Assembly (NCBI RefSeq): GCF_009389715.1
Contig: NC_052392.1
Coordinates: forward strand, 34,827,144 to 34,891,143
DNA from: Phoenix dactylifera
Lineage: Eukaryota; Streptophyta; Magnoliopsida; Arecales; Arecaceae
Direction: 5' to 3'
Length of the DNA: 64,000 bases
A program made the translations under genes and the position numbers. This document shows positions 29,973 to 41,641 of this stretch, piece by piece. Position 1 is the stretch's first letter, and each line of letters opens with the position of its first letter. The notes beneath the pieces were generated by a model. The model searched no databases. It saw only the letters and a list, made by a program, of their open reading frames with translations, and had not been told where the DNA came from.

Positions 29973-32900
29973 ATGGAAGATCTGAAGGTGGCGTTAAATA
30001 ATCACGTGGATCTCGTCTCCGAGCTCTTCGAGAAGCTCTCTGGCGAACTCCGCTCCGGATTCCGCCCTGCGGTCGACAATTTCGTCGGCTTCTTCCACGC
30101 CATCGATTGGAAGGTATGATCCCATTAGTCAGAAGCTTTTCTACTGTTTTCTTTTAATTTATATTGTCGTCTTCAATGGTGCCTTGATTTAAGGAATAAA
30201 ACTAAAAATCGTGTTATCTTCAGATCTATTACGAAATTTCGTGGATTCTAATAGGAACGGTTGAAGTAATGGTAATTTTTAGTTGGATCTATGAGTTAAT
30301 TCAGTTTATTAGGGTTCGATTGGAGATAAAGCTAAGGATGAATCGGAATTGGTCAAGTAGTGGAAGGAGTGCAGTTGTGGACTGTCTTATAACTACATTA
30401 TCTCTAGAGAGAATATTTGTGGCTCAAATTTTATTTTTCTTATTTTTTTTTTGTTTGACTGCAAATCTTCTATCATGCGAGGGATTATTGGAATTCAAAT
30501 GTTGTTTTCCTCAAGTTTCTTTAAGTGATTCCAAGTTAAGGGTTTGTTGAAATGCTTATGAATTGGATGTGTCCTGCTTTGTGGTTCTCCCTCTCTCTAG
30601 GGGTGTTTATGAGGGATGGATTATGTTGGGTGTTGTGTTCATTGATGGAGAGGCTTGCCTTTTTGAGAGAGAAAAACATAGAGAGAGATGTTCCATGGGG
30701 CAACCCACCCCCTGATTTGGTTCCCTTCAAGTACTATAAATAGTGGTCTACTGATCTTTCGTGGTTTCATGGAGAAAGCTAATTTGGGTAATTTTGTTAC
30801 TAAAAGAAGATGTAGTTTTTATGTGGGACCATGTCTGTTCCTTGAATCTCAAAAGCCTCCATTTTGATGTATACTGTAATTTTTCTTTAAATTTTAGGGT
30901 TCAATAAGATTATCAGCTTGAAGGTGAGATTAATTATTGCTCTCGTATTTCAATTGGTTCATTTAGAGTACATGGATTGTGAGTATCTTCATAGTTGAGG
31001 ACAACCGTTGGAACTTGTTGAAGACATTTGTGGAGCAATGGGTTTGCTACTTAGTGTAACTAAGAAATGGTGGTTTTGCTCCTAATATCTTTTCTTCTTG
31101 TCGAACACATATTTTCTCATATGTTTTGCTGAGGTGGGTTTGAGGCATTGAAAAACTTTTAAGAAATTTCTTTTGATTCCTATGGATGTCGACTAGGGAG
31201 TCAGTGTAAAGGTGATTATATTAAAAATCATGGTTACATCCTGAAAAAGTAATGAGATTAGGGTGAGATAAAGGAATTTTGCCACAAAATGATTTCCAAA
31301 TTTTTACTGTTTATTTTCTTAATGTGCTAAAAACCAAATGAACTTTCATATATGAAGCTCCTAAAATAAAGTGGCTTCATCAGGAGTTTTCTGGGATATT
31401 AGAGGGTTTCTATGTCACTTGATTATTACTTGGCGTATAGTAAAGGAGTAGAAAATTGTTGAGGCAGGCTAATGCACACTCATGAGGGTTGTCTCCTAGA
31501 GAGCTGTAGGGTGAGCAGAAATTGTCATGATTGTCTAATGCTTTAGCCATATATCTGAAGAAATCGAGAAGTTTCAGTTAGATTTGTTTCATATTTGTAA
31601 ATAGTTGAAGTTGTCATGGGATGGACTTGGTTATCTCAATGATTGTGCTTCATTCTAAATAAATAGGTTACGCTAATATTACAATGACAATCAAAGCCAA
31701 TGGCCCAAGGCGATATAGCAATTAACCTTTTCAACTGTAGTTCTTTGAACTGGAAATGAGTAGTTGCATAGCTGATGTTATGTCTAGTTTTGACACCAAC
31801 AAACATGCAGAGTCATGCCCAAATACAATATCAACCCAAAAACCATTGAGGGCCCGTTTGGATATTCGTACAGGATTAGGCCAAAAATTTTGTAAGAATT
31901 GGGCCTGTTGGCCCATCTCGTTTGCATTTTCTTGGAACCTATCCGAACCCAACTCAGGTCCTAGCCTTTGGGCTGCATGAAGAAAACAAAAAGACCTTCA
32001 TAGGTCTTTTTCTTCCCCACAGGATTTGGGCTAGGTGGAGTTTGGTTGATACAAGATCATGCTTAAATGGATGGCCCAATCCATAAATTCTACAAGATTT
32101 TCAGCTCAATTCTGTAGAAATAGCCAAACATGCCCTAAATGGGATAATAGCCCCATATCACTTATCCTATCAGCATTGCTGAACACATCTAGTTCATGTA
32201 GGCAATGCCTGAATATTAGTTATTCTTAGAGAAATGTGAACTTATTGGTTATGTTTTTGGACCAGGCATGTCACTTGATCAAGATTCTAAGATCATCTGA
32301 CACTTTTTGAAGTTGCCAATTTCCTTGTGGATATCAGTCGGTTATTGTTGATTGCCTGTAGATGTCAAGGTGATCGTTCTTTAATTCATTGGATGGCATG
32401 AAGTATGATATAAGTAATATGCTCTCAAATCCCACATTTATGGGCCCCAGCAAGAATGGGTGATTGCAGGGGCAAGTTTAATGATGGCAATATGTCAAAG
32501 AGCTGAACTTGCGCATTGAGAAAAGGAGGAAACTTTTCTTTGGTAAATTGCCAAGTAAAAATAGACTTGTTTGTGTTATTGATGAGTGGTTGATAGGAGG
32601 ATAATATCAAGTTAGGCATTGAAGCTAGAGGTATGTTATGAAAAAATTCTATTCACAACAGAACTGACAACTACACAAAAAATTGTAACAAGAATTTAAT
32701 TTTTTCGTGTCTGATGCAGGATAGATATTAACTTGTAAGTAAGTTGGATTATTAGAAGTGGTTGATATCAGGATAAAGCTGAGGTTGTCAAAAGATACAT
32801 TATGCCATACTATAAGAATTAAGAAGCATGTCTAACATCTTCAAGATATACACTAATGTTAGATCTCCTTTCACTCTTTAAAGTCCTAGCTGCCATGTTA

Positions 32901-35900
32901 GATTGAAAAGAAATTCTTAATGGAGAAGATTTGCAGTTCATTGTTTAGAATTGTCCAAAAAAGCTTTGGGCACCATCTGTTTGATTTATTGTTTTCAAAT
33001 AAATTGATGAACTTGCCTCTGTGTTTCAAGAATTCTTTAGAAAAGTGTGGATCGATGAATGGTCAATACTCCCTACTCTTATCTAAGGGCTCGTTTGGTT
33101 CGCGGGAAAAGAACGGGAGAAAGTGTGGTCAACGGGAAAGTAATGAGATGCCTCTTATTTGGTTGGAGTTTCAAAGGAGAGAGATGGAAAAGTTGTATTT
33201 CCATAGAAATATGATTCTCACATTTCATGGAAAAGTCTTTTCCATGAGAAATATGAAAAAGTTACTTTCCCATGAGGCAGGAATCACTTCATCTTTATTT
33301 TTTTCCAAAAAGGTCCTTCAGCATTAAAAACCAATTTTTATTAAGGGTATAGTAGGAATTATACATAACTTTCTCAGAAAAGTTGATGGTCAACCAAACA
33401 TAAGCACTCTGAAAATTTGTCACTTTCCCATATTTAACCAAACATGCCAAAAGTACATTCCCAGGCATTCTCTTCTTAGGAATCTTCTTCCCAAAAATTA
33501 TATTCTTAGGAGGAAAAATGCTTCCCACGAGCCAAATGAGCCCTAAAGGAAAGAAAGAGGGATTGATATTGAGGCTTTAGACTTATGAGCCTAATACTGA
33601 ACATTTGTCCATGCTTCTTATAATTTATTTAGTTACTTAATAACCTCCCTTTGTAATCTTAAAAAGATTGTGTTGGCGGAAAGTTTTCTCTTAAAGAGGG
33701 TTGTTATTTTTCATGAATGCATTGCATGTGCTATGCAAGATAGCATTGCCAGACCATGTGCAAAGTGGATAGGAACAACGCTTGCTGTATGATGGATAGA
33801 CCGTCAGCTGAATCTAGGCTTGGATATTTTGCTTGGTTTCCAGTTGCTGACATTATATATTCCGTAAGGTGTTCTCAACAAGCATTTTTTTATTATTTCA
33901 AAAGAAATGACATTCAAAAGTTCTATAGATATTGCTACTATTGGGATAACAACTTATATGATCTAAAGGATAATATTTGTTTTCTTAATTCATAAATGTA
34001 TTTAATTTGATTTTTAAATTTTATGACATTACAAATATATGGAAGGATTGCATTGCTTAATGAAGGTTTTGGCGTCTGGATCTAGATAAATGGTTTGGAT
34101 GGAAAGGTATCTTGATTTATGGTATTGTGCTGCTGAAAGATCAAAGGTTATTAGTTGAAGTTTAGATCTGAAGTGGATTTTAGTTGTGGACTTTTTGGAT
34201 AAGCATATGGACTCATCATGCTCTTGGGGCCAAGCAGTGACAAGTTCACAAACTATCAACAATTTCCTTCTCTTCTCCTTGATGAGGAAGAAGAAAAAGG
34301 ACAATATCTGTTATGTTTTATTGTTTCATGAATCCTTAAAGGCACATTGGATGTCCTCTTTCTTTGTGCATGAGTGCTAGCCATTCTTTTTTATTTTTTT
34401 AGCATTTCAACAAGGAGTTGGGGCCTCTTTTTTCTATTTTTTGAACACATTGATTTCCAGCGTATTTAGGTGATGTGTCACATTACACAAGAAAAAATAA
34501 GACATGGACTTACTTATGTTGGCTTATATTTATTAGTTAGCCCAATTTAATTAAAAGGAATAAAAGATATGAGGAATTCATCATGTTGCTTTTATTCTTG
34601 GTAAGTGCATCAATTGAGAGTTGGTCGTTGCAGGTGCTTCTTGTTCTTTTTAAAGCGCCATTATCAAATGTGATGGCTTAAACGTTTAAGCTGCCATCTA
34701 AAAGGCTTTAAAGTGAAGGACCATTTTAGTGGTATTCTTATACCATTTAGACATCCTTTGAATGCTTAAGCAGAATGAATGTTTGGCAGGTCACTTTGAA
34801 AAGTTAGTGTTTGCAATATTCTATATATTATAGATTATCAATCTAATGCTTAAAGACACTATCTAATATGCTATTTCGCATGATGTAATATTTTTTTTAA
34901 AAAAAGGTTCAATTATGCTTTCTTGTTGTATCTAATTGAGTATATGGACAATATTGTGTCACTTGATCACTTGATATGTTATGCATATATGCATGCTGAA
35001 GCATGCTAATAAGGGGCAAAATGGTTTTTCATGCTACCTGCTCCTAGTTGATAATGCAAAACCTGTTCCTGTAATGTCATCAGTGAAAAATCCATCTCTG
35101 TATTTCCTATAAGCCTTTAACCCATGCAAGACACAGGAACTCATATAAGGAATAAAAAGTTATTTATGGTAATCAAATCTCGTGAAGAATGCGGTTATAA
35201 ACAACGTGATGCATCTAAAAGAAATAAAATAGTGGTGATGTTAATAAAAGGGTATCAATTAATGATAAGTAGATACTGGGAAGAATAATTTCTTCTGCAG
35301 TCGCAATTCACATGTATTATATCTCTATATTAAAAACTGTAATTATCTCAAAAACATCTGTAATAAAAGGTTTCCTGCAATATCTATTGTTGCCAGGAAT
35401 CTTATCAAGTACCTTAAAATGCAAGGGGATTCTAAGAGATCTTGTGTGGAAGAGTCAAGGTGAAATGCCTATCATTGACGGGAATCATGTCAAGTACTTA
35501 AGTTGTCTTGACTTCTAGGGTACCTGGTGGAAGTTATCCAAATAGTTTTTTTAACCATGGAGGAATCCTTTTTGAGATAGAGCAAGGTAGGAGATTGGAC
35601 TAGGGTTACATGGTAGTAGTAAAACTTATATGATTGGGAGAGACATGACGTATGATTGGAAGAGCTATTTTAGCACGTAAGTAAAAGCATGGCATGGCTT
35701 CATGTGTGATTTTCTAAAACTTTTCGTGAATTCTCTGATATATATATACATAAGCAGGAAAAGGATGAAATAACATTTCCAAAATAAGATGCCACACACA
35801 CACACAGATATATATATATATATATATGTGGCATCTTATTTTGGAAATGTTCTTTCATCCTTTTCCTGCTTATGAAAATGTTTTCTATCAAAAATATGCC

Positions 35901-38900
35901 ATATGATCTTATAACATTATTTACAGTCGTTGAGCTTTATACTTTGATGTGTTCGTAGGAACCTTGGTTGATATGCTTATTATTGTTCCACCTTTCTTTG
36001 CTGCTGACAACTATCATCTCGAGGAAGAATGTCAACTTCCAACTCTGCCTATCCATTCTAGCATGTGAGTCGTTCGTTCCCATCATCTTAAATAGGAGTT
36101 TAATTTTCTAACTAGTGTCGTCATGACTTACAAATTGCTCAAGTGCTAGCACATAACAACTAATGACAACATTTTCGGACTTTGATTGCTTAAGATCTTG
36201 CTGCAATTTATTTTGCTGAGTTGCTACACTGATGAGCTTTATTTTGAGAAAGCGACAGAAGTATACCATGGCATCAAAACAGTTGCCTATATGCAGTTAC
36301 TAGAATAGTTTGTTCGTTGGATTGTTTAAAATCAAATATTACAAACCATATTGATCAAGGAAATTCTTCCCTTGAGCAGAAGGGATTCCATGTCAGGGTT
36401 ATTGTGCACATTGTCTGTGCTTGCACAACCAAGTGAAACCCAATTGCCATGTTTGTGCAAATAATCTGCTGCCTATGATTAGAGGTATGTTTAGAAGTTA
36501 CTTAAACGCATAGGTAATGTAAAAGCCTTTTGTAACAACCCAGGACCTCATCTAACAAGGCTAGTTAGAAGGTATTATTTAGGTTTCTGAATCCTGTATA
36601 AGTACCCAAAATTTATCTAGCAAATAAGAAGGGGTGGCAATCGGGTCGGGTCGAATCATAAACGGGTCGGATCACATGCAGGTCGGGTCAGAAAATCATA
36701 AACCTGAACCCGACCTGTTTATTAAATAGGTCAGAAATTACAACCTGAATCTGACCTGTTTATTAAACAGGTAACCTGACCCGACCCGTTTAACCTGTTT
36801 AATAAACAAGTAACCTGTTTATCCTACCTGACCCGACCTGTTTAACCTGTTTGCCCAACCTGACCCGTTTAACCTGTTTAGACCTGTTTAACCTGCCCAA
36901 CCCAACCTGTTTAACCTGCCCAACCCAACCTGTTTAACCTGCCCAACCCGACCTGTTTAGACCTGTTTAGACCCGTTTAACCTGTTTATACCTGTTTAAC
37001 CTATTTAACCCGTTTAACCTGTTTAGACCTGTTTAACCTGCCAACAGTTAAACGGGTTAAACGGTTTAAACGGGTCAGACATCTAAAATCCGTATCTGAC
37101 CCAATTAATAAACAGGTTAAACGGGTCGACCTGTTTACGACCCGAACCTGTTTAGGCCAAACCCAAACCTGTTTATGGCGGGTCGAACACGGGTCGGGTT
37201 GGCGAGTCGGGTCATATTTTGCCACTCCTACAAATAACTGATGTGGGACTAAACACACGCCCACACAGGTCCTCACATACTTCTTCTATTTAAGCCCTGA
37301 TGTCTTTTTTAGGCTAAGGGTCCAAATCCATTCAAATCTTATCACAAGCACCACGATTGGCCTGTAGTTAGTCTCAATGAGTATGTGCTGCAATATCTCC
37401 TAGTCCACATGGGACATGGGCTGGGTCCACTCTGGAACCACTCAATCCGTTACACCTCGAAACCAGAGCGTAACAGAAGCTGCATACCTGCATGGCGGAC
37501 CATACAAGCATACAAGGCTATAGATCATATCAAAGTGATAATTTCTGAAAATTAATTTAATCAAGAACTTATACAAATAATTCTTACAATCAATTGTTCC
37601 AAATTGACATAAGTCAACATATGCTAACTATTTATTCAATTCAAATAAAATGTTCTAATCAATCTAAATAGTCTAACTAAAACTCCAAAAAAACTGAGAA
37701 TATCTTCAGAATATGTAGCGCATTTTTCCAAGTCTTGAGCAATCATGCATTTGAATCTGAAAAAAGAAAAAGAGAGAAATGATGAGCTACACTAGCCTAG
37801 TAAGCAACATAACATCCTAAAGCGGGGTCTAGGCATGCCAAATAAATAATTAGTTAAAAAGCAAGATGTTGATGAAGAATAAATCAATTTTCGAATAATA
37901 CATATATTTCTTTAGATGTTTGCTACTATTTTCATAAATTGATACTAGAAACTAACTTTAGACTATGGCTACATCATCCAGTGGCATGGGTCAGAATACA
38001 CAAAGTGCCAAATACCACTTCTTTGAACCACCAGTAGTTCGGTATCTGAATACCACTATTCTAATCACCAGTGGTTCGGTGTCAAAATCAATTTTTTAAA
38101 TTACAAGTCGATAGGGCCAACGAATAATTTTCATTGGCGGGGCCAGATCATAGCTGAAACAAATTTCATAAGTTACTCAGGCATATTTTTCAAATTTCAT
38201 AACATAACACATAACATATTAAAAAAGATTTACTATTGTAGCAATAAGCCTGATTCGTTTGATCAAGTATAAAACAAATATCATATTTAATAAACTAATT
38301 ATTATTTTATCAAAATTTGGAAAACACACTTTGAAGCATTAGGTTGCTTACCTCTTCTCGCTTCAAAAATTTTACTTCAGTTAGACAGGTCAGGTTTACC
38401 TGGTTTAATATCATTAAAATATAATTAATTTTATCATTATCTTAGAAGTCAAGCAAAGTTAAAAATTAAGATACTATTGCGGATACGACTTTATGCCTAA
38501 ATCAGGGTGGAGGAAAGCCAATGTCAGTCAGGCGGCGGTACCCGATTGCATGGGTCAGTCTGAATAAGATGAACTGAACTAGTCAAAATCAGACCTGATT
38601 TAAATAACTCGATGAAGGTCAATGATGACTGAATTCCAAAGAGACTTGACAAAGGCCGAGGTAATGGGCCGGCCTATCAGCCGGGTACCGGGGTGGTTCA
38701 AGGCCTCCACCCAGGGTCCCCAAAAAGGCTCTGATACCATTTGTAACAATCCAGAATTTTACCTAAAAAGGCTAGCTAGAAGGTATTGTTTGGGTTCCTT
38801 AATTCTGTATAATTATCCAAGATTTATCCAGCGAATAACCGATGTAGAACTAAACACACGCCCGCACGGGTTCTTACACTTTTAACTGTTAATTGTATGC

Positions 38901-39554
38901 CATAGTGAATAAAATATAGCTCATATCATGCTATAAATTTATTGTAAACTCCTTGTCATATCTCAGATGCAATGAAACTTTTCTGTATCCACTAATATTT
39001 TCTGGATTACCTAACTGTTACTTATGATAGAACAGAAGATGGAATTCAAAGTCATTCAGAAGGTAGTATCTTCAAGACATCATTCACAGTTGCACATTCT
39101 CATGACAGTTGATTGTAGAACTTATTGGTTTATTGAAGTAAATTTATTGCTATTCCATTGTAAAAGTAAACTAAAATAGTACCTTTTGCTTATTTTAATA
39201 CTGCAGTTTCTAATTGACTCATACTGCAGTTACTGGTGTATATCTTGCTGAGAGGATAAATAATTTTATGGGAAAACACTGGAAGAGCTTTGCAAGCCAG
39301 AATTACTTTGATCCTCATGGTCTTTTTATTTCAGTCCTCTGGTCTGGTCCACTTCTTTTTGTAACTATCGTAATTGTGGTGGGTTACCCTTTCTCTTGCT
39401 CTATTGTCTATCTGATTGTACTGTTTATTCTTCATCTCAAACTTTCTCCTGTTTCTAGGTGAATACTCTCTTCACATTGTGCCACCTTATTGTGAAATGG
39501 AAAAAGGCAGAACTCAGACATCGGGCTAGGCTTGCTCGTGACAAGCAGGAATGA
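29973..39554 (+). CDS. TMEM18: TMEM18 homologue (transmembrane protein 18)
   Basis: Four exons, 29973-30113, 35959-36064, 39230-39378 and 39459-39554, join in frame into 163 residues, the length I remember for Arabidopsis At1g34350. The N-terminus starts MEDLKVALNNHVDLVSELFE and runs into a conserved GFFHAIDWKEPWL motif. Exon 2 holds a membrane segment (LICLLLFHLSLLLTTIISRK). Exon 3 carries AERINNFMGKHWKSFASQNY, then DPHGLFISVLWSGPLLFV. The tail is basic (VKWKKAELRHRARLARDKQE), as in the family. TMEM18 is a small multi-pass protein of the nuclear envelope/ER; animal TMEM18 has been linked to DNA binding and body weight, and its plant role is not established. Introns 1 (5.8 kb) and 2 (3.2 kb) are swollen by transposons. 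Confidence 0.93.
31850..32135. mobile_element. Tourist/PIF-Harbinger-like MITE in TMEM18 intron 1
   Basis: The left end reads GGGCCCGTTTGGATATT and the inverted right end reads GGGCATGTTTGGCTATT. The flanking trinucleotides (TGA and TAA) fit a decayed TAA-type target duplication. It is about 286 bp long with no coding capacity. Its interior differs from the MITEs at 26.4 and 33.1 kb, so it is a separate subfamily with similar ends. Confidence 0.7.
33087..33543. mobile_element. Tourist/PIF-Harbinger-like MITE in TMEM18 intron 1
   Basis: Terminal inverted repeats GGGCTCGTTTGGTTCGCGGG and GGGCTCATTTGGCTCGTGGG (inverted right end) are flanked on both sides by an exact TAA target duplication (33084-33086 and 33544-33546). 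It is 457 bp long and related to the element at 26364-26818. Short frames inside it are not genes. Confidence 0.85.
35749..35874. repeat. 126-nt foldback with 48-bp arms
   Basis: The left arm (35749-35796) starts CATAAGCAGGAAAAGGATGA and pairs with the right arm (35827-35874) with a single mismatch. The loop is a CA/TA dinucleotide run. It lies about 85 bp before exon 2 of TMEM18. It could be a small foldback transposon; no target duplication is visible because the left flank is itself a TA run. Confidence 0.92.
36531..38878 (-). mobile_element. Small non-autonomous LTR retrotransposon (TRIM-like) in TMEM18 intron 2
   Basis: The right-hand LTR is 38742-38878 (137 bp, TGTAAC...TTACA). The left-hand LTR is 36531-37277, where the same sequence is interrupted by a hAT element. 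Just inside the right LTR, two bases away, is a TGGTATCAGAGCC primer site read on the minus strand (38739-38727), so the element runs on the minus strand. A short flank repeat, CTTT, occurs at 36527-36530 and 38879-38882. The interior of about 1.45 kb shows no gag or pol, so it is a non-coding element of the TRIM/SMART kind. The two LTRs differ visibly, so it is not recent. Confidence 0.75.
36629..37230. mobile_element. hAT-type non-autonomous element nested in the LTR
   Basis: The ends are AAGGGGTGGCAA and, inverted, TAGGAGTGGCAA, a classic plant hAT terminal pattern. The 8-bp target duplication is CAAATAAG (36621-36628) and CAAATAAC (37231-37238). The other LTR holds the empty site (CGAATAAC near 38832), which confirms the insertion point. 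The 602-bp interior consists largely of short repeats of the type ACCTGTTTAACCTGCCCAAC and their complements, with no coding capacity. Confidence 0.9.
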
Positions 39555-39639
39555 TCAGCCTCTCTGCTTTTTACTGTGGTCATGCCTTTTTTCGAGATGA
39601 AAATAGGCACACTTGTACCATTTAACACCTGATTTTATT

Positions 39640-40690
39640 TAGATTCAGTGCTCAGCAATTTGAATCTTTTGGATCATTTGTCATAGGGAGTTTTAGGGAG
39701 GGCAGATTTGAAATCTACTAGAGGCCCATGGGTGTTCCAGGAATCTGTGACCAGGGTTTACAGCCAGAGACAAAATGAACAAGTTTGTTCAATATGATGT
39801 TGGGACCAAGACATCTTGCCTGATCATCTTATTCGCTTGTAAAACTGTATGTTTGATGTGCTCAGAGTGACGACTTTAAACTGTAACCTCACAGAATATA
39901 CCTTTGAATGATTAGGGAATTTTGGTTTGTTCTTGTTATGTGCCTGTTTTTTCTGGTTTATCATTTTTGTGAAGTGTGGTTTGGGCATATGATGTTTGTG
40001 CCTTGTTTGTTGAGGTTGATGTTCCTATTTTATTGAAACTGATATTTGCCTAGGACTCATGCCTAGGTCAATATGGGAATCAATCACATTGACTGCAAAG
40101 GCACCCGATCTGATTACAGCAGAGGCAACTGAGGTAGGATAAGCTTTTCTTGGCTTGCTGAAAACTGAGATCTGAAGAGCTGTAACTAATGGGATAACAA
40201 GTTTAAAGACCAAACATCCTCTTCCAATTCTCACCTGGTACTCTTTACTTTTGCTGTTCTCAAAATGTGATTTCTTTTGCTGCGCAGCCATTTCAGATGT
40301 AGCTTCTGCTGTCATCATGATGGTCTGGAGATGTTTTTTTTTTTTTTTTGCGTGTGTGGCTAAATTGTTCTAATTTGTTCATTGTAGATCCTGCAGGCCG
40401 GCCCCTACTTACACCAGCTTAAATGATACTAAGCCGTGCTAGAAACTGCTCCAGTATATTGCTAATTCATGCTGAACTGCCTGTTCTAAATCCCTAGGGC
40501 ACCTCTGTGGAGATTTGTATTGGATGCACCAGTGGGCACCATAAGACCCTTAATGACTTACAGGAGCATATTCACATGAACATATCATGAAGAGGCTGCG
40601 ATCTATATCACGAAAAATATGCAATGTCTGATGTAGAAACAAGCATGGGAGAATGGCAAACTTACTGAGGTGCTTGGAGACTCATAGCAA
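39640..40690. other. Downstream region of TMEM18
   Basis: This holds the expected TMEM18 3' UTR and flanking sequence. No additional gene is supported. Confidence 0.35.
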
Positions 40691-40694
40691 ACAA

Positions 40695-40980
40695 GTTAGC
40701 TTGAGTTTTTTTTTTGCTGAAACAGACAATTCACAAAATTCTAGTACGGATACATCCAAAAACGTCAAAAGACAATAAATTTCGCAGCGCATTAGGCAGC
40801 TCCTTGGAGTGGTTGGCCACGAGGCTACCCATTTGAGAAAATATTTATGAAAATCTTTGATGGTATTGAGAGAATATTTATGAAAATCTTTGATGGTATT
40901 GTTTAGACGTTTGGCAAGCACGTCAAACACCAAGCCATGGATCCCCAACTGCTTTACTAATTGCCAGGGTCATGACTTAT
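40695..40980 (-). mobile_element. LINE 3' end fragment
   Basis: The minus-strand frame ends in the LINE family tail (TFLDVSVLEFCELSVSAKKK), with an A-rich run of that strand at about 40709-40718. A 33-bp unit containing AATATTTATGAAAATCTTTG is tandemly duplicated inside it (about 40834-40900). It is 5'-truncated and related to the other four LINE tails in the window. Confidence 0.65.
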
Positions 40981-41376
40981 GCAATGTACCTCTTTTCAAA
41001 TTTTCATTTAATGCTGGATTCAGTTGAAACCTGCAAGCCCCCTAAGAAGAAGAAGAAGAATGATAGCCTCCTGTTCCGTAGCTCATTGTCCACAGGCCTT
41101 TTCTAGCAGCCGAAAGAAGGTGAAATGGAAAATTGAAGGCAGAGAGCCGAGCATGGATGTAGTTTTGCCTGAGAAGGAGAATAAGAAGAGGAAAAGGAAA
41201 GTTTCAACCCAAGAAATGGGCAATTTAAGGGCGAAGAAAGCCCGTAGTCGCCTAAAACATCAATGTAGCATTAGATCGCAATTTTGAAATATTCTCCTCC
41301 TTTTGCTCAAGATGGAAGCAATAATATAACCCGGCTCTAATGCACCCACGTTCAATGTACCACAGCTATCAGTTGA

Positions 41377-41513
41377 CCGTTGTAATCGCGGTTTGCAAAT
41401 CCCAGCCGTTCAAGCCCTTCCCCTCTGCCCAATTTCAAAACAAGTAGCCGTTGGTACATCCCACCGTTCTTGCCTTCAAATGATGACTTCCCATTTCTCC
41501 TCAAAACCAACGG
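41377..41513 (+). promoter_or_regulatory. Cluster of five MSA-core (AACGG/CCGTT) motifs upstream of PS1
   Basis: CCGTT occurs at 41377-41381, 41406-41410, 41448-41452 and 41464-41468, and AACGG at 41509-41513. AACGG is the core of the mitosis-specific activator element bound by MYB3R factors, which drives G2/M transcription in plants. About 0.3 occurrences would be expected by chance in 137 bp. The cluster ends 16 bp before the PS1 TATA box. Confidence 0.6.
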
Positions 41514-41528
41514 TCTCCTCTTCTTATT

Positions 41529-41536
41529 TATTTATA
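41529..41536 (+). promoter_or_regulatory. TATA box of PS1
   Basis: TATTTATA lies 106 bp upstream of the PS1 start codon, with pyrimidine-rich sequence downstream typical of a plant 5' UTR. Confidence 0.5.
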
Positions 41537-41641
41537 CCTCTCCTCTCCTCTCTGTCCGCAAAGACCCTCCCCTCACCTCTTCCCCAAGAGAAATAAGGCC
41601 CTGGAAGAGCACCAGTTACCGAAGAAAAAGCCTCATCAAAA

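Noticed and set aside
32920-33528. Open frames of 77-135 residues near 33 kb
   Set aside because: They run through a Tourist-like MITE and its flank and have no protein-like conservation.
41024-41287. 87-residue Lys/Arg-rich frame upstream of PS1
   Set aside because: Composition is basic low complexity, no family is recognised, and it sits next to the PS1 promoter; not supported as a gene.
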